A stretch of DNA of 64,000 nucleotides, taken from the NCBI GenBank assembly GCA_963978895.1, contig OZ022245.1:18570414-18634413 (forward strand). The letters are read 5' to 3'. The position numbers and the translations under genes were made by a program. The notes under the pieces were generated by a model, which did not search any database, was not told the origin of the DNA, and was given only the letters and a program-made list of their open reading frames with translations. Of this stretch, positions 57,053 through 64,000 are shown in pieces. How positions within the stretch are numbered: the first letter of the stretch is position 1; every line of letters begins with the position of its first letter. The DNA comes from Erpobdella octoculata. Its lineage: Eukaryota > Annelida > Clitellata > Hirudinida > Erpobdellidae.

Positions 57053-59788
57053 GTGTGCGGTAGAGGTTTCGCAACAAGCCGCGGTATGAAGGTTCACCGT
57101 ACGAAAATGGGTTGCCTGCTTAAAGCTGTACAGGATCATCGTACTGAAGCAAGCATTGCTTCAGGTAAAACGCCGGGCCAAGTCGGGCCGGATGCCAACC
57201 ACAGCCCCGACAGGTTCCACGATCCTGATAGTGACGAGAATAGGCAACCTCGGGCTAGAATCAACTTCCCCGCTGCTGCTCACAAAGCGGATTGGTCGAA
57301 GCTCGACGAGATACTTTCCAAGCTTCTCAAAGTGCAGATGAAAGAACTTCCAATGTTTCAAGTGAACAATCTAACTGACACCATTTACAACAAGTGTTTA
57401 GAGATGTTCGGTTCCAAGGAAAAAGTTCTCATGGACAGAGGCGAAAAAACTCATATTTCAAGGCGACAACGAGAGATTGCTAGACTCAAAAAAGAAAAAA
57501 AACGACTTCGTCAACAATGGAGGAGAGCTCCAGACAACGAGAAACCAGGGCTCTCAGCATTACGACATGACTTGAGGCAACGATTGAGTGCACTCTTGCG
57601 AGCAGAACGTTTGCGGGTAAAGAAAAGAGAACAAAGGAAGGCAAGATTCCAGTTTGTCAGAGATCCATTCCGTTATGGTAAAAGCTTGCTCGATCCACCA
57701 AAGTCAGGTACTCTGCAAGTCAGTAAAGAGCAGCTTGATCATCACTTCCGAGCTGCTTTCATTGACCCCTTGGGCGACAAAGAACTAGCTGAAAGATCAG
57801 ATCTTCCTGAGATTCCTCTTCCAAAGGTTGCTTTCAACGAGGGAGTAATTTCAATTTTTGACATATCCCAATTCCTCCGAAAAACAAGAAATAGATCTGC
57901 TCCAGGTCCAAATGGTGTACCATACCTGGTGTATAAAAAATGTCCGGGTGTGTTGAAAGTTTTACACTCATTGCTCAAGTCTGCTTGGACTTCCGGGTCT
58001 GTTGATAAAGAGTGGCAAAAAGCTGAAAGCATTTTTATACCAAAGGAGAAAGTTTCAGTCGACATCAATCAGTTCAGACCAATTTCTCTTCTCAATGTTG
58101 AAGGAAAAATATTTTTTGCTGTGCTTGCCAAGAGGTTGACGAGCTATCTAACACAAAACGACTACATAGACAAGTCAATTCAGAAAGGAGGAATCCCTGG
58201 TGTTCCTGGTTGCATCGAACATTCTACCATGATCTGGGAGTCTATAAAAAGAGCAAAACAGAATCGACTCAGTTTGCACGTCGTTTGGCTTGATCTTGCA
58301 AATGCTTATGGAGCGGTTCGTCACCAGCTGATTTGGAGAGCTTTGACGATGCACCATGTTCCAAAGTTTGTTATGGATATTCTACGACAGTATTTTCAAG
58401 ATTTTCACCTGAGATTATCGACAAAGACGTGTTCAACCGATTGGTTTCGTCTTCAGGTCGGTATCGCCATGGGGTGCTCTATTTCTCCCATATTATTCGT
58501 GCTAGCAATGCAACTACTTCTGAATTCAGTTGGTGCAAGGGTAGAAGATGTTTATGTCGGCCGAGGTATTTTCATGCCACCTCTGAGAGCTTTCATGGAC
58601 GACACGACAATTAGTTTGAATAAGTGCATTTCAATGAGACGGACACTTGATGTCTTCAGCGATCTACTCAAATGGTGCGGAATGAGTTTTAAAGCATCTA
58701 AATCGAGAAGTCTCTCCCTGCGTCGCGGTAAAATTGACGAATACACCGTTTTCTCTGTTGATGGTAACAAGATTCCAACAGTGAGCGATGAACCAGTGAA
58801 AAGTCTCGGGAGATGGTATTGTAAATCCCTGAATGACGTTGATCAGGGTGCTTCTATTCTCCGTATGGCAACTGTCTCCCTGGAAAGCATTAATGCTGCT
58901 CCGCTTCAGAGCAGGTTCAAAGTGTGGATTTTGCAATTTGTTTTAGTGCCAAGACTGCTTTGGCCTCTGACAGTCTATGAAATTGGTCTGCAAGTTGTGG
59001 AGAAACTAGAAAGAAAGATAGCTCGTTTTACACGTCAATGGTTGGGTCTGCCTCCGGGATTGACGTCTGTGGCTCTCTACGGCAAAACAGCCAAGCTGAG
59101 ACTTCCATTGCGGTCTTTTGTTGAAGATTTCAAGATCAGCAAACTGAGAACTCAGATGATGCTCGATAATTCAACGGATCAGAGAGTCGCTGAGGTAAAA
59201 CCAACTCTAATCTCAGGAACCAAATGGAATGCTAGAGTTGAAATGGAGAATGCCACGGTTTCTCTCCAGTGGACTGAAAGGACCGGAGCAGTTCAGTTGG
59301 GGCGGCATGGTGTTGGATGGAACCACCATCTCTGGTGGTCCAAGGCAAACGCTCAGGAAAGATCAGACTTGATTATTCAGGACAGAAAGCAAGCGATAGA
59401 AAGCGAGAGAGTTGTGAAGAGCGCACAATTGTCACAGCAAGGCGACTGGACCAGATGGGAGGAGACAGTTCAGCGGTCTCTGTCATGGGAAGATATATGG
59501 CGCTATGCTCCAGTGCGGCTATCGTTCCTCATTAGATCGATGTATGATCAGCTGCCAACAGCCAGCAATTTAAAGAAATGGAAATTAATTGAGAACGATG
59601 AGTGTCAGCTCTGCGGTCAGTCGCAGTCATTGATTCATATTCTTTCCTCCTGCTCCTATTTCCTTTCTCATGGTAGATACACGTGGCGCCACAACCTTGT
59701 TCTCCAAAAGCTGCTGGGATTTGTAAAAGAGGCCTGCCGAAAAGCCAACTCAATGGAGGTGAAACCTAGGAGGAGGATCTATTTTTGA
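57053..59788 (+). CDS. R2-group LINE zinc finger/RT/CCHC protein
   Basis: 911 codons open (the frame is open from 56948; the first ATG in it is near 57087, so the real start is uncertain). N-terminal C2HC finger (HECVCGRGFATSRGMKVHR, then TKMGC), a basic DNA-binding stretch (KKEKKRLRQQWRR), then RT: RNRSAPGPNGVPYLVY, QFRPISLLNVEGKIFFA, motif A VVWLDLANAYGAV (Asp 414), GIAMGCSISPILFVL, catalytic AFMDDTT (Asp 516-517). The CCHC knuckle CQLCGQSQSLIHILSSC starts near residue 851. The frame ends TGA 59786-59788, right after a run of five T. Finger and CCHC guide target binding and the RT copies RNA at the nick. Confidence 0.92.
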   Translation: MCGRGFATSRGMKVHRTKMGCLLKAVQDHRTEASIASGKTPGQVGPDANHSPDRFHDPDSDENRQPRARINFPAAAHKADWSKLDEILSKLLKVQMKELPMFQVNNLTDTIYNKCLEMFGSKEKVLMDRGEKTHISRRQREIARLKKEKKRLRQQWRRAPDNEKPGLSALRHDLRQRLSALLRAERLRVKKREQRKARFQFVRDPFRYGKSLLDPPKSGTLQVSKEQLDHHFRAAFIDPLGDKELAERSDLPEIPLPKVAFNEGVISIFDISQFLRKTRNRSAPGPNGVPYLVYKKCPGVLKVLHSLLKSAWTSGSVDKEWQKAESIFIPKEKVSVDINQFRPISLLNVEGKIFFAVLAKRLTSYLTQNDYIDKSIQKGGIPGVPGCIEHSTMIWESIKRAKQNRLSLHVVWLDLANAYGAVRHQLIWRALTMHHVPKFVMDILRQYFQDFHLRLSTKTCSTDWFRLQVGIAMGCSISPILFVLAMQLLLNSVGARVEDVYVGRGIFMPPLRAFMDDTTISLNKCISMRRTLDVFSDLLKWCGMSFKASKSRSLSLRRGKIDEYTVFSVDGNKIPTVSDEPVKSLGRWYCKSLNDVDQGASILRMATVSLESINAAPLQSRFKVWILQFVLVPRLLWPLTVYEIGLQVVEKLERKIARFTRQWLGLPPGLTSVALYGKTAKLRLPLRSFVEDFKISKLRTQMMLDNSTDQRVAEVKPTLISGTKWNARVEMENATVSLQWTERTGAVQLGRHGVGWNHHLWWSKANAQERSDLIIQDRKQAIESERVVKSAQLSQQGDWTRWEETVQRSLSWEDIWRYAPVRLSFLIRSMYDQLPTASNLKKWKLIENDECQLCGQSQSLIHILSSCSYFLSHGRYTWRHNLVLQKLLGFVKEACRKANSMEVKPRRRIYF

Positions 59789-60303
59789 GAGAGGGATTGC
59801 CGCAGCTAAATCGCCCAAAAAGAACCCTCACGGAAGGAGAGAATGTTTTCCATGCGGCGAACGACTGGAGGGTCTCTGCCGATCTGAAAACGGAAAAGTG
59901 CTTCCCAGTTTCAATAAAGGAAAGTGGAAAAAGGCCAGACATAGTTGTTTTTTCGAGTCTGGCCAAGACATTTCTTCTCATCGAGTTGACAGTGCCTTGG
60001 GAAAGCAACATGGAGGCCAGTAACATCATGAAATTAGAAAGATACAGAGAATTGATGTTGGATTTGGAAGCAAATGGCTCAAGAGCTGAGCTTTTTGCTG
60101 TTGAAGTCGGAGCACGCGGTTTGGTTGGTAAATCTTTGCTAAAGTTGCTGCGGGCCCTGGGAATGTCTAACAGAGAGCGGACCCGTGCAATTAAACAGAT
60201 TTCTGAAGCAGCAGAATCGGCTTCATTCTGGATTTGGTCTCAAAAAGAGAAAAAAGAAGATTTTCCAAATTTAGAAGCCGCTCTCTCCGCTCCGCAAGAA
60301 TAG
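59785..60303 (+). CDS. R2-group LINE REL-type endonuclease, -1 frame
   Basis: 172 codons beginning at TTG 59785, overlapping the end of the RT frame. The sequence DIVVFSSLAKTFLLIELTVP follows RP, giving a PD-(D/E)xK-like nuclease core: Pro-Asp at residues 51-52, Glu at 67 and a Lys after EASNIM. It has no ATG near the start, so it is either joined to the RT by frameshifting or separated by an indel. Copy B shows the same frame offset. The domain cleaves the target DNA in R2-type elements. Confidence 0.85.
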   Translation: MREGLPQLNRPKRTLTEGENVFHAANDWRVSADLKTEKCFPVSIKESGKRPDIVVFSSLAKTFLLIELTVPWESNMEASNIMKLERYRELMLDLEANGSRAELFAVEVGARGLVGKSLLKLLRALGMSNRERTRAIKQISEAAESASFWIWSQKEKKEDFPNLEAALSAPQE

Positions 60304-60626
60304 AATTGCTTCGTCTTTGTTTACGCGGCGATATTAAATACCGCTACGAAAGCGAAGCCGTTATGTCGTCGAAGGTTTTCTCACTTGAATAGTCTGAATT
60401 TCTCTAAAGTCGCGAGTTTTTTTGCATGACAAATATCTGCCACGATGCAAGGAATGATAGAAATTCGATGTCGGAAAAGAATAAAAACATTTTCTGCCGG
60501 AGGACGTTCGTCCGTCGAACGTGGCTCGCCCCCCTTAGAACGTCAAGAAATTAAAGAGCCGAAACGTTTGCTCGAGGGGGGGTTTTCTTCTGATGACCTC
60601 CACAGAAAAGCTCTTCAGGAGTGCAC
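60304..60626 (+). other. LINE 3' UTR
   Basis: Non-coding sequence with GGACGTTCGTCCGTCGAACG and CGAAACGTTTGCTCG segments that could form hairpins; it ends at GTGCACACACAC, the re-entry into the microsatellite. There is no poly(A) tail. Confidence 0.6.
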
Positions 60627-60689
60627 ACACACATACATACATATATACATACATATATACAAACATTCATTTTTATATATATATAGATT

Positions 60690-61501
60690 TGGATTGCAAA
60701 GTAAATGTTCATACACGCAGGTGTCTCAGCATCACCTGCACGATTAATCAAAACATTTTCAATTTCTCCGACCAGTGCAGTTCCACACTTTGTAGCCGCA
60801 TCGCCTTCAACCTCAACTTCACTACCTTCACAGTTACAGAAAATATCTTCATCGTCGACATTATTACTTCTTTTTAGTTTTTCTTCCGAGTCATTTTTTT
60901 TTCTTCAACCATTTCATCTGTGTGGAGACTATCAAAAGAGAGTGATTCTGACTCCGTATTTTTAGAACCACAGCTTTTAAAACAAACAGGCGTTTCTCTA
61001 TTTAGATCTCCCTCAATATCCACAAACCTTTTATTAATCTTGACAGGCGTAGTTTCCTTCTGGTTGGTACGATTTTCCATGACGGCATCCTCTATGTCTT
61101 TGAAGTTGAGTATATCTTCAGCGGTCACCATATCAATTTCTTTCTCGCAGCAATCACTTTGTTCTCTTCTTTCGGACAAATCATTTTCAAATTTCACGCT
61201 CGCTTTATTCTTGTTGAGATTATCGTAGAGGAGTGGTGTGGGCTCTAGGATTTTAGAGTCACAATTATTACTAGCCTCTCCAACTGAAACGTCAGATGAA
61301 TGTTTACAGTTATTTACCTTTGTTTCAAGAAATTTTTTTTTTGGATCCCTGTTCGTCATCTCTGTTTTATGTTTATCTCCTTCCATCAATCTATTCATAT
61401 TCATTCCTTTATTGACGTTTGTTGCAATTCCAAACTTTGGAACAATTGGGCCATCAAATAACTTCAAAATTCGACATTTATTTTCAAAAAAGCATTTTAT
61501 C
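60690..61501 (-). CDS. Unrecognised minus-strand exon, about 270 codons
   Basis: After an AAACAG acceptor at 61502-61504 the minus strand reads CFFENKCRILKLFDGPIVPK, continues through an acidic, Lys/Asn-rich region and reaches VEEKK at about 60.90 kb. Adding one A in an A9 run continues the frame (NDSEEKLKRSNNVDDEDIFC, ALVGEIENVLINRAG) to the Helitron boundary at 60688. Composition suggests a largely disordered host protein. No domain recognised. The single frame break in a homopolymer may be a sequencing error. A possible donor GTATGA occurs near 60.71 kb. Confidence 0.5.
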
Positions 61502-61733
61502 CTGTTTAAAAAATAGCAGATGGTTTGTTTGAGTAAAAGGCGCCCCGCGTTTTAAGTTTTAAAAATGTATGGCTTGTTTGTTTTACGAATGTCCACAATT
61601 AATGCATGTCTCCAAAAAAACATTTTTCACACAGCCCAGTAAAAAATTATTTTCATCTTTTTAGTTCACAAAAACGTGGTATTTTAAAGTTTTTTTTAAA
61701 TATTTTTAATACATTCTAATTTGTGTGGCGTAA

Positions 61734-62040
61734 CTATAACAACCACACGCATTTATGAAACAGCACAGGCGCACGCAACAACGAAGATTTGCATGCACGT
61801 AGTGTTTCAGACATTAAAATGGGTATCAAATCTTTTCCTTGGCGACACAATTCATCTGCTTCAGCCTGTTGGCTAAATGCGCCTTCCCCTAGTGACCGGT
61901 TCATTTGAGTTCGTTTTTTCTTTTTGTTAGGAACCTGTAAAACCTGCACAACCGAAACAGTCCCAAAATCAATGAGCCATTTGAAAAAGAAACGATGAGG
62001 TCGAAGGACTTCCTGAGCAGGAATAAATAAGATTTTTGGA
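61734..62040 (-). CDS. Unrecognised minus-strand ORF
   Basis: Reads EWRTPKILFIPAQEVLRPHR, then FFFKWLIDFGTVSVVQVLQV, a basic NKKKKRTQ and an end at TAG near 61737. About 115 codons with protein-like composition. It could be an exon upstream of the 61501 exon on the same strand, but no convincing splice joins were found. Could also be a decayed transposon ORF. Confidence 0.3.
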
Positions 62041-62079
62041 GTTCTCCATTCAGCAACGCGTTCTTCTACATAGCACCTA

Positions 62080-62322
62080 TTACAAACTCAATGACCGATC
62101 CACTTTATCGCTTACCAGAATCCCCGAAAGATCGCGTTCTTCTTCTAAATTTGCTTGTTTTGTTGCCAATTCCGCTTCTTGCAATGCTAACTTACTCTCA
62201 GCTATTTCTAACTTTGAGCTTATACTTATACTAGCACCTTCACTACCCTTATGCGCACGCCGACTATCACCAACAAATTGATAATGACCCTCACTGACGA
62301 TCCCGCTTGGATTATCCTGCAC
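62080..62322 (-). CDS. Unrecognised minus-strand ORF with coiled-coil-like segment
   Basis: About 80 codons with an Ala/Glu/Leu-rich stretch (KLEIAESKLALQEAELATKQ) that suggests a coiled coil. Adjacent to the previous ORF on the same strand. No family recognised and no reliable start. Confidence 0.3.
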   Translation of the reverse strand: MQDNPSGIVSEGHYQFVGDSRRAHKGSEGASISISSKLEIAESKLALQEAELATKQANLEEERDLSGILVSDKVDRSLSL

Positions 62323-62359
62323 AATGGTCTTTTCAGCAGTAAGAGTTCTAAAAAGCAGG

Positions 62360-62530
62360 AGCTTGGGGTCCTGGGTTCAACTCCCAGGTAAGCAAAATCC
62401 CACATCGCGTAACTAACTTGAGCAAGAATTCACTCTGAATTCAGTTAATCTGAATGCTCAGGTCAACTCAGCCTTTCATCTTCCTGTGGTAGTCAAATGA
62501 GTACCTGTGGTTCCACTGGAGAAAAATAAA
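62360..62530 (+). repeat. tRNA-SINE fragment, diverged
   Basis: B-box-like CTGGGTTCAACTCCCAGG followed by a body with CAACTCAGCCTTTCATC and AAATGAGTACCTGTGGTTCC, related to the SINE at 45.3 kb. The A-box end is not clear. Confidence 0.6.
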
Positions 62531-63330
62531 TCGAGACGCTGAATACGGGTGCCTGCATCGTAGTGTCTTGAAATCGATTCGCTGGTATAACACCACTATA
62601 ATTCATCGGAATCTTTATTTTTATCTTTCAACAAATTAAAGAAGCCAACACACAGAAAAAAAAGAAAACAATAAAATATCTAACCTCAAGATCCTCGAGA
62701 TGTGGATCGGCCCACCTTGAAAAAACGGATGTTGCCTAGCAGTCTTGACTTTTTCTCAAATTCGGAAAACGTCAATCGTCGATGATCCCATCAATTTTCG
62801 TCGAACCCCTGTTTAGTTTTTGCTGATCCCGGTCGAAGTCTGTTGATTCCGCCAAAATCACTGGATAACGGCAAATTTGACAGAATTTGTAGAATCTCAG
62901 CGACTTGATGAATTCCACCGAACTTGTCGATCCTGCCGCTATCACTTTAGTATTTCATATGTATGAAATACTAAAGTGATAGCGGCATATGTATACTGCA
63001 AATAAAATCCTAAAACAGCTGATGTAAAATTAGATTATCAACTATTATAAGATAAAAAAGTGAAACCCTTTCTTGTATCCGCCCTTGAGTTTATACTCAC
63101 CTTGTAATTTTGAGATAAAGTTTTTTTTAATGCAAAATCAAAAGCAAAATAGCTGCGTGTATATCAATTCAAATCGCTTATTTAAATGTAAAATATTTCC
63201 TTTTCTAAATAAGTAGCAACGTGTAACTTTTGTACCATTCATACCAATTTTCTTAAATTTATTTTTTATACCTATTTATTTCGTGTTTTTACCTATTTGT
63301 ATTGTTTTTCTATTTTATGTTTTATCACAG
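62531..63330. other. No gene seen; contains a perfect palindrome
   Basis: 62.7-62.94 kb has loose repeats of GTTGATTCC/GATCCC phrases. The rest is AT-rich and ends in a T-rich tract with ATCACAG before the exon at 63331. Confidence 0.4.
62936..62985. repeat. Perfect 23-bp hairpin
   Basis: Arms 62936-62958 and 62963-62985 are exact reverse complements around a 4-nt loop (ATGT). No flanking element ends were identified. Confidence 0.9.
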
Positions 63331-64000
63331 ATGGAACATTCATTGCAACAAAGATAGCTGAAACACTATTGTCTTCCTCGGATTCTAAATCTCAATTCAC
63401 CAGCACTTATAGAAATAACTTTTTGAATTCTATGAATAACTCATGTACACAGCTTAACTGTCCTCAAATAAAATGTAATTGTGTTGGACAGAAAGAACCA
63501 GTTTCTGAATTTCAGGTAAAAATTGCTGAAGAGATTGAAACTTCACCAGAATTTTTAAAAACATCCCTGTTAAAAAATAATCAAATTACTGAGTTACCAA
63601 ATAACAATTTTTTTGCTGAGCCAATCCTATTTCAGAAAACAAAACAGATGTTTGAATCAAGAGAGAATAGTCTTCCTAACTTTTCTAGCAATGAACAATC
63701 TTGTGGTTATAAAGAATTTGTCTTGACTCATCATCAAGTTGTCCCACACCCACAGATTCCTACAACACAGTTCAATATTGTTTCTACTAATTCTGATTAT
63801 ATTCAAGAGATTCCAAGTTATTTTGAAGTTTGTGAACCTGAAAAACTAGAAACTAACATTGTTGATAAAATTATGTATCACGTTCCTGAGGTTCAAAAAC
63901 TTAAAACAAACTCCATTGAATTGCCGACCGCCGTTTCATCCAATCCACCATGGGCACTAAGTAAACAAAAAAATTACAGCAGGTACACAATATACATTTT
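63331..64000 (+). CDS. Long open exon of a host gene, partial
   Basis: About 217 codons open from a strong acceptor (TTTTATGTTTTATCACAG, 63313-63330) to a possible donor AG|GTACAC at 63982 or to the window edge. In the phase that needs one base from the previous exon it reads DGTFIATKIAETLLSSSDSK, later QVVPHPQIPTTQFNIVSTNS and VDKIMYHVPEVQKLKTNSIE. Ser/Asn/Gln-rich and likely disordered. No domain recognised. Such a long open frame in AT-rich DNA is strong evidence of a real exon. Confidence 0.7.

Larger units (their letters stand above)
56822..60626 (+). mobile_element. R2-group LINE, nearly intact (copy C)
   Basis: About 3.8 kb flanked by CATA tracts on both sides: two leader hairpins (56822-56866), a GGGTATCCTGGCCCAGC block, zinc finger, RT, CCHC, REL endonuclease and a 320-bp 3' UTR. 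There is one TAG upstream of the finger (56945) and a -1 frame change before the endonuclease; otherwise it is open. The clade within R2/NeSL/Hero-type elements is not resolved. Confidence 0.9.
55963..60687 (-). mobile_element. Helitron split by an R2-group LINE
   Basis: 3' end CTAG (55963-55966) before T with the CCCGGGCAACGCCGGG hairpin; 5' end TCTATATATATATAAAAATG at 60687 after A. The interior has CATA microsatellites (56136-56240, 56330-56500, 56540-56625) and the CATTCATCCGATC-type block at 56.75 kb. A LINE (56822-60626) sits in its final CATA tract. Without the LINE it is about 0.9 kb. Confidence 0.8.

Noticed and set aside
60555..60605. GAAACG and CTGATGA words in the 3' UTR of LINE copy C
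   Set aside because: They are in the wrong order and do not form hammerhead stems in either permutation I tried.

Overview
This window looks like gene-poor, AT-rich, intron-containing DNA from an invertebrate animal; the species cannot be told from the sequence. It is mostly transposable elements nested in each other and in (TA)n and (CATA)n microsatellites. No bacterial, organellar or viral gene block is visible. Host coding sequence is limited to a few exon-like pieces: a 58-codon plus-strand exon at 31144 resembling half of a RIM/rabphilin-type zinc finger, a plus-strand exon ending in a stop at 44834-45151, a long open exon from 63331 to the window edge, and a minus-strand open exon at 60690-61501.

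Layout. 1-10.7 kb: a Penelope-like element (PLE) terminal module with a hammerhead ribozyme, a tRNA-derived SINE, a short Helitron, a nearly complete but frameshifted RTE LINE, several LINE fragments, an inverted PLE tail with a second hammerhead, and a Helitron fragment duplicated in tandem. 10.8-15.4 kb: two damaged copies of an R2-group LINE (zinc finger, RT, CCHC, REL endonuclease) next to (CATA)n. 15.5-24.4 kb: more ribozyme modules, an array of GC-rich hairpins, and a minus-strand multi-exon PHD-finger/AT-hook gene remnant. 24.4-30.2 kb: a Helitron carrying an intact two-ORF LINE, a second Helitron and an 18-bp array. 33.1-36.5 kb: a PLE with RT, GIY-YIG nuclease and ribozyme, then an LTR/PBS/gag fragment. 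37-38.7 kb: a hAT element with perfect target-site duplications, a ribozyme module and a fold-back SINE. 38.75-43.6 kb: an autonomous-type Helitron containing a 1348-bp hAT element. 46-49.3 kb: a second PLE family. 50.2-54.1 kb: a copy of the composite Helitron joined to a hAT element with a three-exon transposase gene. 54.3-55.7 kb: four ribozyme modules. 56-60.7 kb: a nearly intact R2-group LINE inside another Helitron.

The recurring system is the ribozyme-bearing PLE terminal module. Twelve recognisable type I hammerheads with very short stem III lie on both strands and belong to at least five sequence families. In the better preserved copies the ribozyme overlaps the ATG of a small ORF whose C-terminal half is shared between families, and the module usually ends in (TA)n. 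Stem I and stem II pairings are kept although their sequences differ, which supports them as functional RNA folds. A second RNA-level signal is the 5' leader of the R2-group LINE, where about 20-nt repeats form small hairpins with a near-constant loop and covarying stems. All calls come from reading the sequence; no database search or folding program was run.
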